Below, piece after piece: positions 35,603 to 44,452 of a stretch of 64,000 nt of DNA; positions within the stretch are counted from its first letter, which is position 1; each line of letters opens with the position of its first letter. A model generated the notes under the pieces. That model searched no databases. It saw only the letters and a program-made list of their open reading frames with translations, and had not been told where the DNA came from. This stretch comes from Archaeoglobus profundus DSM 5631 (GTDB lineage Archaea > Halobacteriota > Archaeoglobi > Archaeoglobales > Archaeoglobaceae), in NCBI RefSeq assembly GCF_000025285.1, contig NC_013741.1, positions 558,001-622,000 on the forward strand, read 5' to 3'. Made by a program: the position numbers and the translations under genes.

Positions 35603-36368
35603 TTATATCTCTCGTTGCCGGAGCTAAACCCAAGACGAGTAGCACGAACTTTATGAAGTTTTTAAGCTGAACATCTCTCTCCTTTTCGAGTATCCAGAGT
35701 ACTAATGTAAAGACTACGAACTTGGTTGGGATTAAAACCCAAGCACCAAACTGGTTTATTAGCAGTCTTGGAATTACGTGGAGCTCCCAGTAGTTCAGAT
35801 AAGTTATCCCGTAAAAGGTAGCACTTGCATCGAGCATGTGAGAGAAGAATACAGAAATACTCAGCTTATCCAATCCTAGGAACCTTGCAGGGAGGTAAAA
35901 GAGTGCTGTTGCGAATGTTGCAATGGCTGCAGATATCGGAAGGACTTCTATGTGAATAATCTCCAGATTGAGCAAGAGGAATGACAATGTCAGAACGGAT
36001 AAGATTACGCCTAACGCAAAGTGATGCTTCCAGTAATTTTCTTTTCTAAGTTTGAGGTTTAGAAGGAGTGATGGAAAGGCTATACAGAACACAACTACAT
36101 AGATGAAAGGAGACATGAAAAAGTAAGATAGTGGTGGTTTCAGAAATCCGGCATCTTCAACAACCCTCAGAAATGAGCCAAAGAATACGTAGGGAACATT
36201 TGAAATAAAAAATCTCTCGTCGAAAGATAAACGCTTTGAAAGATATTTGTAAATCGCGTAGACCGCAAGTATCAGAATGATTGCCCAAGTTACAGTGTTC
36301 ACGGGATTGTACCCGGTCTTGTAAACTATTGAGTCTATATAGTACTTCTTGATGAAATCCCAGATCAT
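35580..36368 (-). CDS. DUF63-family membrane protein
   Basis: The 262-residue protein has about seven TM helices and the DUF63 features: an N-terminal KKYYIDSI...GYNPVNTVTWAIIL segment, FGSFLRVVEDAGF near 64 and a conserved SHMLDASATFYGI near 182. The family is restricted to archaea and its function is unknown. It overlaps the SIS gene tail to tail. Confidence 0.85.
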   Translation of the reverse strand: MIWDFIKKYYIDSIVYKTGYNPVNTVTWAIILILAVYAIYKYLSKRLSFDERFFISNVPYVFFGSFLRVVEDAGFLKPPLSYFFMSPFIYVVVFCIAFPSLLLNLKLRKENYWKHHFALGVILSVLTLSFLLLNLEIIHIEVLPISAAIATFATALFYLPARFLGLDKLSISVFFSHMLDASATFYGITYLNYWELHVIPRLLINQFGAWVLIPTKFVVFTLVLWILEKERDVQLKNFIKFVLLVLGLAPATRDITRMIFYV

Positions 36369-36438
36369 GAGAAAGGCAGATGTTGGAGGAATTAAAGGGT
36401 TGCGATAACGTCTTATTTTCTGATGATTAAAAGGCAGT

Positions 36439-36837
36439 ATGAAGGTTAAGGATGCACCAAAGACTTCGACATCGATAATCGTTAGATCATCAGCAAATGC
36501 AAGGATCTCTCAATCCAAAGACCCCCTTCTCGAACTTATGAGAAGACTCTTTAGAAAGGAGGAAATTGCTTTGAAAGCCGTTAAATTCGTGAGTATGATT
36601 GAAGAGAGAGCTAAATCTGGAAATCCGTTGAAAGTGGAGGAGTGGGAGAAGATTTTGGAGGAGCTTGGAATGGCAAAATCATCGTTTTATGCAATGAGAA
36701 ACAAGCTCTTGGGGGCGGGTATGATTTCGATAAAGAATGGAGAGTACAAGCTTTCTGGAATGTTCAGCAAGGATTTGATGGATATGGCGAGATGGTGGTG
36801 GGTTGTGATGTTGGGTTACGATGCAGAAAGCCTTTAA
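36439..36837 (+). CDS. Hypothetical protein, possible winged helix
   Basis: I do not recognise this 132-residue protein. A region near 65-107 ([39 protein letters not shown], read here as its two halves) resembles a helix-turn-helix followed by a wing, so a small DNA-binding protein is possible. The first 30 residues are Ser/Thr-rich and probably disordered. It ends one base before the nop5 stop on the other strand. The gap before it (36369-36438) is shared with the divergent DUF63 gene. Confidence 0.5.
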   Translation: MKVKDAPKTSTSIIVRSSANARISQSKDPLLELMRRLFRKEEIALKAVKFVSMIEERAKSGNPLKVEEWEKILEELGMAKSSFYAMRNKLLGAGMISIKNGEYKLSGMFSKDLMDMARWWWVVMLGYDAESL

Positions 36838-36838
36838 T

Positions 36839-37642
36839 TTACTTACTTCTCCTTAACTCCTCATACTTCCTTCTGACCTCTTCAGCCAACTTCTCGTCAA
36901 GCTCACCCCTGAAGTAATCCAATCTCGCTGCGATTGCCAGCTTTGCGGCCATGAATCTTGCCATCTTTCCCCTCTTCTTCTTTGGCAGTGTTCTTATGAA
37001 AGGATGGAGGAATATTATACCGTGCTTTGGAGTTTTAGCCCTCTTACCTCTTCTCATCCTAGCCAAAGCCTTGTATAAACTCTTCTCAGCACCTAAAATC
37101 TGTATCTTGCTACCCGGTAAGAATGCTAGTCTTTCCAAGCTACCAGCCTTCTCAAGCAGTCTGGCCGTGATAAGAGGCCCAGCTATCTCAGAGAGGTTCG
37201 GAGCAATCTTCGTAACTATATCCTCTATTTCCTTCTCTATTCTCCTCCTAAGAGCTTTCAACCTGTCTATTGACTCTCTAAACTCTTCAGTTACCTCACT
37301 AACCTTAACCTCTTCAACATCTCTGAGCTTCTCTTCGAGCATGTTTATCGATTCGTTGAGCTTGTCTAAGGCTTTCAAAAGTAGAATTGCATACCTGTCT
37401 TCCCTCTTAAGCTCCCTCTCAACATCCTCCTCAGTTACGGTTATAGCTATCTTTCTGAGAGTTTTGTAGTAATCCTCTAGCGATTTGAAGACCTTCAATC
37501 CCACTTCTGGAAGGTTAAAGGGCAAAGGTTCAGCATTTTCAGCACTTCTAAAGGCTTTTACGAAATTTTCAGCTTTTTTCACTACGTAATCGCCATCTTT
37601 CTCTTCAACTTCACCAAACCAAGTCTTCCACATGAACATCAA
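36839..37642 (-). CDS. nop5: Nop5/Nop56-type C/D RNP core protein
   Basis: Nop5 bridges fibrillarin and L7Ae in box C/D guide RNPs that 2'-O-methylate rRNA and tRNA. The Nop domain has GSLERLAFLPGSKIQILGAEKSLY and PKHGIIFLHPFIRTLP near 172-223, after a coiled-coil region (about 95-150), and the C-terminus is basic. The 267-residue length is typical. In many archaea fibrillarin follows directly, but here the next gene on this strand side is not fibrillarin. Confidence 0.95.
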   Translation of the reverse strand: MMFMWKTWFGEVEEKDGDYVVKKAENFVKAFRSAENAEPLPFNLPEVGLKVFKSLEDYYKTLRKIAITVTEEDVERELKREDRYAILLLKALDKLNESINMLEEKLRDVEEVKVSEVTEEFRESIDRLKALRRRIEKEIEDIVTKIAPNLSEIAGPLITARLLEKAGSLERLAFLPGSKIQILGAEKSLYKALARMRRGKRAKTPKHGIIFLHPFIRTLPKKKRGKMARFMAAKLAIAARLDYFRGELDEKLAEEVRRKYEELRRSK

Positions 37643-37673
37643 TTTTGCTTAGTTGTTAAAAACGTTTGTTCCT

Positions 37674-38258
37674 TCAAAGCTTACACATTACCTTTCTACC
37701 GCTATTATCTATTCCGTAAAGTTCTCCACCAATCTTCAACGGAATTATAATCTCTGAATCAGCATCTTCCACATTGCTAATCCTTCTGACGTCAACTATC
37801 TCGAAATCTTCGAGCGTTACAGCCAAGAATTCTATATTCTCTACTTCTTCACACTCCTTACCCCTAAGAATTGCTGGCATTAGGTTGTAAGAGCTACCAA
37901 CCCAAACACCTAACTCCCTCCCATAAATCATCTCCTGCAAAACTCTGCTGAAGAAGAACCAGTCTTCCTCAACAAGTCTCTGCTTTGGATAGCTTCCGAG
38001 CCTGTAAATAATTTCTTCAGCATTTTCCTTTTCATGCACCCAGTTGCAACCCTTACAACTCCAAATGTATCCGTCCTCAGTTAAAATCAGTTCACCTCCC
38101 AAGTCGTATATCAAGCAAGGATAGAAGGGGCAGTAGCAGAATGTACAGTCCTGACCGTAAAAGTGGCAGGGGTAGTATTTGCACTCGTAATTCGGGCCGT
38201 ATATACCGTCTAAAGCTCTGAACAACTCTATAAGAGTTTTTTCTCTATTCTCGTTCAT
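37674..38258 (-). CDS. Cysteine-rich small-domain protein
   Basis: The N-terminal ~75 residues are the cysteine-rich small domain: CKYYPCHFYGQDCTFCYCPFYPC and then SCKGCNWVH near 68-76, a likely metal site. The remaining 110 residues contain no motif I know. The family often sits near cobamide genes, though its function is not established. It is followed by nop5 and preceded by the DUF89 gene on the same strand with 31- and 32-base gaps. Confidence 0.65.
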   Translation of the reverse strand: MNENREKTLIELFRALDGIYGPNYECKYYPCHFYGQDCTFCYCPFYPCLIYDLGGELILTEDGYIWSCKGCNWVHEKENAEEIIYRLGSYPKQRLVEEDWFFFSRVLQEMIYGRELGVWVGSSYNLMPAILRGKECEEVENIEFLAVTLEDFEIVDVRRISNVEDADSEIIIPLKIGGELYGIDNSGRKVMCKL

Positions 38259-38290
38259 CCTATCAACTTAAAAATGGTGGTATTTTAACT

Positions 38291-39157
38291 CTATCGTCTA
38301 AGCATTGCTATCATATCCCCAACTTCAACTCCCAAATCCATCGCAACTGGCTTACACTTTGCCTTTAATAGGAAAGCAATGGGCTTGAATCTGCTATCTG
38401 ATAAACTCTCGTAGTTTGCCATTCCCTTAGCTATTATCACATCCGCGCTTTCTAACCTTTCCAAGGTTTCAGGCGGTAACTCCTCCTCTATTATCCCTAT
38501 AGCACCTTCCCCGTTTGTTAAAATCTCGTCTGCAATCTTATCAACTCCAACGGCTAGGGCATCTTCGAGTGTTGCATCACTAATAATAGGTTTTCCTCTA
38601 ACAACTACTGTGAGCCTTTCGCAAATTTTCTTTATTTCCTTCATGAAGAGAGTGTCAATAACAATCTCACCACAGTTGTCGGTTAGGTAGCAAACCTTAC
38701 CCTTGCAAAGCTCCCTTATTTCATCTAGATCATCAATTTTCAGTCCCTTCTTGAATTCTCTGATAAAGAACGTTAAAAAGTCTTCATCCTCTACCTCATG
38801 CCCCATAACTCCGTAGTCAAACGTATTTGCGATTATCGAGGCTATTGCAGAAGCTCTAAACGTATCGGGCTGATTTTCGACAAAAGCTTTTACTATTGGT
38901 AGGTTTTCCATAGCAACCTTATTTGCCTTCTCCTTAACTTCTTTGTAAGGATCTTCAACACCCAAAACTTCGTAAACCTTTCTATGCATCTCCGTCGCTA
39001 TATGAGCGTTTATACTTCTAGTGAAGTATTTTTCAGCCAAAACCTTCAGAGCGACACCTACAGCCTTAAATATTAGCTCTTCATCGTCGGTTACAAATCT
39101 GCTCTCCATGTATGCCCTGTTTAGCAGGCAAGCTGGACAGATGGGATAAATTCTCAT
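38291..39157 (-). CDS. DUF89/ARMT1-like metal-dependent phosphatase
   Basis: The 288-residue protein has the DUF89 plan: N-terminal CPACLLNRA, ANTFDYGVMGHE near 121, YLTDNCGEIVIDTLF near 160, RGKPIISDATLEDA near 185 and a C-terminal IIAKGMANYESLSD. The NCGE, SDA and GMANYE segments form the metal and substrate site. Relatives dephosphorylate damaged sugar or metabolite phosphates. The substrate here is unknown. Confidence 0.87.
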   Translation of the reverse strand: MRIYPICPACLLNRAYMESRFVTDDEELIFKAVGVALKVLAEKYFTRSINAHIATEMHRKVYEVLGVEDPYKEVKEKANKVAMENLPIVKAFVENQPDTFRASAIASIIANTFDYGVMGHEVEDEDFLTFFIREFKKGLKIDDLDEIRELCKGKVCYLTDNCGEIVIDTLFMKEIKKICERLTVVVRGKPIISDATLEDALAVGVDKIADEILTNGEGAIGIIEEELPPETLERLESADVIIAKGMANYESLSDSRFKPIAFLLKAKCKPVAMDLGVEVGDMIAMLRR

Positions 39158-39361
39158 GCTCCAAAGTCAGCTTTGGACAGATAAATCATTCTCTTTAAAT
39201 TCCCAACACCTTACCACTACACTTTTCGAAAACCTTAAAAAATTTTAATAAAAAATAAAATTTAAAAATCTAAAAGATTATCGCTTAAAACTATTATCTT
39301 AATGCTTTAAAGCGTTGTTTTAGCCTTCTGTAGAACTCTGCAAGATGTTTATGCCACGTAC
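39158..39361. other. AT-rich intergenic sequence upstream of the cloverleaf RNA promoter
   Basis: I see no gene. The stretch 39230-39300 is strongly A/T-rich with runs of A and T (AAAAAATTTTAATAAAAAATAAAATTT) and may bend or act as an upstream element or insulator between the DUF89 gene and the RNA promoter. Confidence 0.4.
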
Positions 39362-39377
39362 CGAAAAGATTATATAG
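39362..39377 (+). promoter_or_regulatory. Archaeal promoter (BRE + TATA) of the cloverleaf RNA
   Basis: CGAAAAGA (39362-39369) followed by TTATATAG (39370-39377) is a very good BRE-TATA pair. The usual spacing places the transcription start near 39397-39400, exactly at the 5' strand of the first stem of the predicted RNA. Confidence 0.65.
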
Positions 39378-39398
39378 TTTGAAATCTAACTAACTATT

Positions 39399-39514
39399 GG
39401 AGGCGAAGGTCAAATCTCTAAGACTGAAAACCTACGGGTTTTCTAATCTTAGGGATTTGACTGAGAGTGGGTAACCACTCGTTGTTGGCGGTAACATCCG
39501 CCAACAATGCCTCC
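39399..39514 (+). ncRNA. Predicted four-way-junction (cloverleaf) structured RNA upstream of acs
   Basis: Hand folding gives four stems around one junction. P1: GGAGGC 39399-39404 with GCCTCC 39509-39514. P2: 39409-39423 with 39447-39461, 15 pairs with one G-U, then a small internal loop, then 7 pairs 426-432/437-443 closing a C(UACG)G tetraloop. P3: 39465-39470 with 39475-39480 closing a GUAA tetraloop. P4: 39482-39491 with 39498-39507 closing a six-base loop UAACAU. Nearly every base is paired and no protein frame fits. It begins at the predicted transcription start. It could be a free small RNA or the leader (riboswitch) of the acetyl-CoA synthetase gene 106 bases downstream. It is not a tRNA and matches no RNA family I know. 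Confidence 0.7.
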
Positions 39515-39547
39515 TCTCTACATCTTCATACTTAGGACGATTCCGAG

Positions 39548-39581
39548 ACTACACAACGTCTAAATTGTGACTTCGTGTAGT
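39548..39581 (+). promoter_or_regulatory. Competing hairpins between the cloverleaf and acs
   Basis: ACTACAC (39548-39554) can pair with GTGTAGT (39575-39581), a 7-bp stem. The inner CACAA (39552-39556) can instead pair with TTGTG (39565-39569). The two exclude each other because they share bases 39552-39554. This might be a switch or terminator-like element, or chance. Confidence 0.3.
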
Positions 39582-39619
39582 ATAAGTGAGAAATATTTAA
39601 AGTAAATTAGGTGCAAAAA

Positions 39620-41545
39620 ATGTCAAAAAAATTTTCTCAAAAAGATGTATATGAGCCATCGGAAGAAACCAGAAGGTATGCATGGGTTAACAATGAAAGG
39701 ATTTACGAGATGGCTTTAGATTATCTTACATTTTGGGATTCTGTTGCAAAGAACGATATTGAGTGGTTTGAGCCCTACAGAGAGGTGCTCGATAGTAGTA
39801 ACGCTCCTTTTTACAGATGGTTTGTTGGTGGGAAGATCAACATAACCCACAACTGCCTCGATAGACATGTAGAGACAAAAGGAGATAAAACAGCAATAAT
39901 ATGGCAGGGAGAGCCTGAGAACGAGAAGGAGAGGATAACTTACCGCGAACTCTACCGGAGGGTTTGCAGATTCGCCAACGCCCTCAGAGCGCTTGGAGTG
40001 AGGAAGGAAGATGTAGTCACAATCTACATGGGTATGGTGCCTGAGCTACCGATTGCGATGCTAGCATGCGCGAGAATTGGTGCTATTCACAATGTGGTTT
40101 TTGGGGGTTTCTCAGCTACAGCCTTAAGAGATAGAATAAACGATGCAAATTCTAAAGTGGTTGTTACAATGGATGGTTACTACAGAAGGGGTAAGGTTAT
40201 TGAAACTAAACGCATCGTTGATAAAGCTCTGGAGGGTTGCAACGTTGAGAGCGTTGTTGTGCTTGAGAGAATCGGCAATGATGTGAATATGGTCGATGGA
40301 AGAGATGTCTGGTGGCATGAACTGGAAGAAGGTCTTCCTAACAAGTGTGAGTGCAAAGCTCTCGACAGCGAACACACGTTGTTCATACTCTACACATCTG
40401 GAACGACTGGCAAGCCGAAAGGCGTTTTGCACGTTCATGGGGGTTACAACGTTGGCACTCACATTACAACCAAGTGGGTTTTCGATTTGAAAGATAGAGA
40501 TGTATTCTGGTGCACAGCAGATATAGGCTGGATCACTGGACATAGCTATGTTGTCTATGGTCCTCTTAGCAACGGTGCGACCGTGCTAATCTACGAAGGT
40601 GCTCCAGACTATCCACAGCCGGACAGATGGTGGAGCATTATTGAGCAGTATGGTGTGACCGTTTTTTACACTGCTCCCACTGCAATACGCTACTTCATGA
40701 AACTCGGAGAGGAGTGGTTGAAGAAACACAATCTATCTTCGTTGCGTTTGCTTGGAACGGTCGGTGAAACGATAGATCCTAAAGCTTGGAAGTGGTATTA
40801 CAAGTATGTAGGAAACGAGCGATGCCCCGTCATCGACACATGGTGGCAAACAGAAACAGGCATGATCATAATAGCACCTTTACCCGGCATAACAAAGCTC
40901 AAGCCCGGTTCTGTAACGCTTCCTTTCCCGGGAATTTTAGTAAATATACGCGATGAGGATGGAAATCCAGCAGACAGCGGAGAGCTCGTAATAATGAACC
41001 CATGGCCAGCAATGTTCAGGAATCTATGGGGCGAGCCAGAAAGGTTTGTCAAACAATACTGGCGGTTAGATGGCTCGGGTAGACTCATCTACTATGCTGA
41101 GGATGGAGCAAGGAGGGATGGGGACGGATACTACTGGATAATAGGAAGGATCGACGAAGTTCTGAAGGTCAGCGGTCACAGGCTTGGAAGCGCTGAAATC
41201 GAAAGTGCTCTTATATCTCACGAAGCTGTAAGTGAAGCAGCAGTTATCGGTAAGCCCCACGAAATCAAAGGTCAAGTGCCGATCGCATTTGTTGTTCTTA
41301 AGACGGGCTACGAGCCGAGCGTCAAACTTGAAAAAGACCTTAAAACTCATGTTAGAAATGAAATAGGTGCAATAGCCGTACCTGAAGAGATATACTTCGT
41401 CGAACAACTACCAAAGACAAGAAGTGGAAAGATAGTACGTAGGATTCTACTTGCTATCGAGAAGGGCGAAGAAATAGGAGATATCACAACCCTCGAAGAC
41501 GTCACGGTTGTTGAGAGGATCAAGGATGTTAGGAGGGCAAAATGA
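39620..41545 (+). CDS. acs: Acetyl-CoA synthetase, AMP-forming
   Basis: Acs makes acetyl-CoA from acetate, CoA and ATP through acetyl-AMP. Motifs are YTSGTTGKPKGVLHVHGG (P-loop-like), WWQTETGM, GRIDEVLKVSGHRLGSAEIE (hinge and CoA region) and PKTRSGKIVRR with the lysine that is acetylated in many Acs proteins. Length (641 aa from ATG 39620) is normal. TTAGGTG just before the ATG suggests a leadered mRNA; GTG 39611 would add three codons. The structured RNA upstream may control it. Start and end of the gene show no damage. Confidence 0.95.
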   Translation: MSKKFSQKDVYEPSEETRRYAWVNNERIYEMALDYLTFWDSVAKNDIEWFEPYREVLDSSNAPFYRWFVGGKINITHNCLDRHVETKGDKTAIIWQGEPENEKERITYRELYRRVCRFANALRALGVRKEDVVTIYMGMVPELPIAMLACARIGAIHNVVFGGFSATALRDRINDANSKVVVTMDGYYRRGKVIETKRIVDKALEGCNVESVVVLERIGNDVNMVDGRDVWWHELEEGLPNKCECKALDSEHTLFILYTSGTTGKPKGVLHVHGGYNVGTHITTKWVFDLKDRDVFWCTADIGWITGHSYVVYGPLSNGATVLIYEGAPDYPQPDRWWSIIEQYGVTVFYTAPTAIRYFMKLGEEWLKKHNLSSLRLLGTVGETIDPKAWKWYYKYVGNERCPVIDTWWQTETGMIIIAPLPGITKLKPGSVTLPFPGILVNIRDEDGNPADSGELVIMNPWPAMFRNLWGEPERFVKQYWRLDGSGRLIYYAEDGARRDGDGYYWIIGRIDEVLKVSGHRLGSAEIESALISHEAVSEAAVIGKPHEIKGQVPIAFVVLKTGYEPSVKLEKDLKTHVRNEIGAIAVPEEIYFVEQLPKTRSGKIVRRILLAIEKGEEIGDITTLEDVTVVERIKDVRRAK

Positions 41546-41729
41546 TTTATTTATGTAGTATAAACTGCAAACTCTATACTCTTACTTTATCAGCAAAAAT
41601 CCTACTATAAACAGATAATGCTAGTAATTTACCTATAAACGGAGAGCAGACGTATATATTTGCATATATTATTTTAAATCGAAAATATGTAATCGCAAGA
41701 AATAAATATGATGAAAATCAACTATAAAG

Positions 41730-44357
41730 ATGGAAAACAACTTCGAAGTTACGACAGGTAAAAAAGTAGTTCTGGGTACATTTATTGCACTTTTGGTTTC
41801 TTTAGGTATTGCCTTGCATCTTTACACGGAGTTTCTCTGGTTTGAGTCTCTCAATCTCGGTTCTATCTTTATGGCAATGCTGTATTACAAGATTATCTTG
41901 TTCGTAATCTTTTTTGCCTTTGCTCTTGCCATACTTAGCCTCAACCACTTTGCCCTTAAAAGAGTAAGCCACGAGCTAGGTGAATCACTCAAACTGCCAT
42001 TCTGGGTTAATATACTATTAGCTCTAACAGTAGCTTTGATCTTTTCTCGTATGTGGCTTCAGTACGTTTACTTCACAAACTCGGTTGACTTCAACCTTAA
42101 AGATCCGATTTTTGGGCTCGATGTCTCTTTCTACGTTTTCAAACTCCCATTCATTCAGACTGTACTTTTCTTTTTCCTTGCATTGCTCTTGCTTACCATC
42201 TCAATTACAGTAGCGTATTACGCTTTTGTATTCAGAGATGTTAAAAGTTTTGATGAGCTTAAAGATAAATTCCCCCAAACGGGATACGTTCACATCTCTC
42301 TGCTTCTAGCTGGCATTTTTATCTTCATAGCAGTGTACTTCTACTTTGCAAGGTTTGATCTGCTTACATCTCCACACGGAGCTGTAATGGGTGCTGGTTA
42401 TACCGATGTCCACATAAGACTTCCCGCAATGGGACTGATTGCGATACTATCTCTTTTTTTGGCTGTAGCATGTATTTACCTTGGCTATAAACGAAACATC
42501 AATGCTATGCCTATACCCTTCATCATTCTGGCAGTTGTAATACTCCTTTCAATTGTCGTTGCTCCTGCTGTGGTTCAGAAGCTTGAAGTTGAGCCGAATG
42601 AACTTGTTAAAGAGGAGGAATACATACGATACAGCATTGACTTTACGAGGTTTGCTTACGGCTTAAACGTTAATAAAATGTATTACTCTGCCGAGAACAA
42701 CCTCAGCGTCGATACAATTGAGAGAAATCGTGGCACCATAGACAACATTAGAATCTGGGATCACCGTCCTCTACTCAGTGTTTACAGGCAGATGCAGCAG
42801 ATAAGAACTTATTACTTTGTAAATGACGTTGATGTAGATCGTTACTACATTGATGGAAAGTATACACAGATTATGATCTCTGCAAGGGAACTTTCAACCG
42901 ATTTGCTATCGCCAAGAGCAAAAACGTGGCTTAACGAGCATCTAATATTTACTCATGGTTATGGTGTCGTCGCCTCGCCGGTAAATTCCGTAACCAAGGT
43001 GGGGTTGCCAGATCTGATAATTGAGGACATTCCTCCAAAGGGAAAAATAGCTATTGAACGCCCCGAAATCTATTATGGTGAGCTGACAACGAATTACGTG
43101 ATCGTTAAAACCAAACAGAAAGAATTTGACTATCCGTTGGGTGAGGGTAACGTTCTAACAACTTACAATGGTTCTGGAGGGGTTAAGCTCGATTCGTACT
43201 TTAAAAAGCTCATATACGCAATAAAATTCGGCGACGTTAAGTTTCTACTGAGCGATTACATCACAACAGAAAGCAGGTTGATGTTTCACAGAAATATAAT
43301 AGACAGAGTGTCCACGATAGCACCTTTCCTAGTGTATGATAGAGACCCGTATATAGCCATAATAGATGGAAAGCAATACTGGATAATTGATTCATACACA
43401 ACCCTCGACAAATTCCCATACTCTGCAAGATACCCGACATTCAACTACGTTCGAAATCCGGTTAAGGTTTTTGTAGATGCTTACAACGGAACGGCCAAAT
43501 TCTACGTTATTCAGGAAGAACCTGTCATCAGGGTTTTGATGAAAGCGTTTCCAGATCTTTTCATCTCAGCAGATAAAATGAGTGAAGAAGAGAGAGCTCA
43601 CATAAGGTATCCGGTTGATCTGTTCGAGGTTCAGGCACATATTTACGCGACTTTCCACATGGACGATGCAAAAACATTCTACAACCGCGAGGATGTCTGG
43701 GAAATTCCGGAGGAGATTTTTGAGGACGACATAATACAAATGGAGCCCTACTATGTCATTCTGACTCTGCCCGGAAACGACAAGCCGGAGTTCCTGCTAA
43801 TGCTTCCGTTCACCCCTAAGGGAAGGGATAACATCATTGCATGGCTGGCTGCAAGGTGTGATGAGGATTACGGCGAGTTGAGGCTGTATGAATTTCCAAA
43901 AGGACAACTCATCTATGGTCCTATGCAAATAGAGGCGAGAATTGATCAAAATGCTGACATCTCCCAGTTATTCACCCTCTGGGGACAGGTTGGGTCTAAG
44001 GTAATTAGAGGCGATTTGCTCGTTATCCCCATAGAGAACTCAATACTGTACATAGAGCCTATCTATCTGAGGGCTGAAAATGCTCAGATTCCAGAGCTTA
44101 GGGGTGTTATAGTTGTTTACAAAGACATGCTGGCGATGAGACCAACGCTTGATGAGTCTTTGATAGCGGTATTTGGTAAGGAAGCTAAGCCTGAAATCGT
44201 TGAAGAGGAGAGTGTTCAGAATCTTGTGAGGCAATTGGTCGAGCTTTACGACAAGGCAAGGGAGGAAGCAGGGGCTGGTAACTGGACAGGATTCGGTGAA
44301 TACATTGAGAAGCTTGGAAAAACTATTAGCAAGCTAAACGAGACTGCAGGGCGTTAA
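41730..44357 (+). CDS. UPF0182-family large membrane protein
   Basis: The N-terminal third has seven TM helices (about residues 15-37, 48-70, 90-112, 130-165, 185-205, 228-250, 258-280). It includes the family features YTEFLWFESL and DPIFGLDVSFYVFKLPF. A long extracytoplasmic part (about 285-875) follows, with NRGTIDNIRIWDHRPL and FTPKGRDNIIAWLAARCD. Family members in actinobacteria and cyanobacteria are of unknown function. In archaea it is patchy, so transfer is possible. At 875 residues it is nearly full length. Confidence 0.87.
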   Translation: MENNFEVTTGKKVVLGTFIALLVSLGIALHLYTEFLWFESLNLGSIFMAMLYYKIILFVIFFAFALAILSLNHFALKRVSHELGESLKLPFWVNILLALTVALIFSRMWLQYVYFTNSVDFNLKDPIFGLDVSFYVFKLPFIQTVLFFFLALLLLTISITVAYYAFVFRDVKSFDELKDKFPQTGYVHISLLLAGIFIFIAVYFYFARFDLLTSPHGAVMGAGYTDVHIRLPAMGLIAILSLFLAVACIYLGYKRNINAMPIPFIILAVVILLSIVVAPAVVQKLEVEPNELVKEEEYIRYSIDFTRFAYGLNVNKMYYSAENNLSVDTIERNRGTIDNIRIWDHRPLLSVYRQMQQIRTYYFVNDVDVDRYYIDGKYTQIMISARELSTDLLSPRAKTWLNEHLIFTHGYGVVASPVNSVTKVGLPDLIIEDIPPKGKIAIERPEIYYGELTTNYVIVKTKQKEFDYPLGEGNVLTTYNGSGGVKLDSYFKKLIYAIKFGDVKFLLSDYITTESRLMFHRNIIDRVSTIAPFLVYDRDPYIAIIDGKQYWIIDSYTTLDKFPYSARYPTFNYVRNPVKVFVDAYNGTAKFYVIQEEPVIRVLMKAFPDLFISADKMSEEERAHIRYPVDLFEVQAHIYATFHMDDAKTFYNREDVWEIPEEIFEDDIIQMEPYYVILTLPGNDKPEFLLMLPFTPKGRDNIIAWLAARCDEDYGELRLYEFPKGQLIYGPMQIEARIDQNADISQLFTLWGQVGSKVIRGDLLVIPIENSILYIEPIYLRAENAQIPELRGVIVVYKDMLAMRPTLDESLIAVFGKEAKPEIVEEESVQNLVRQLVELYDKAREEAGAGNWTGFGEYIEKLGKTISKLNETAGR

Positions 44358-44452
44358 CGTCAATTCTACGTTGACAGCGATGGATGGAATATGCTACTAC
44401 TACCTGCAGTACGCTTAAGATTTTATACTTCTTTTAGTTTAACTTTATCGAC

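Noticed and set aside
44358-44380. Weak hairpin GTCAA...TTGAC after the UPF0182 gene
   Set aside because: Only five pairs and no T-run, so it is not supported as a terminator.
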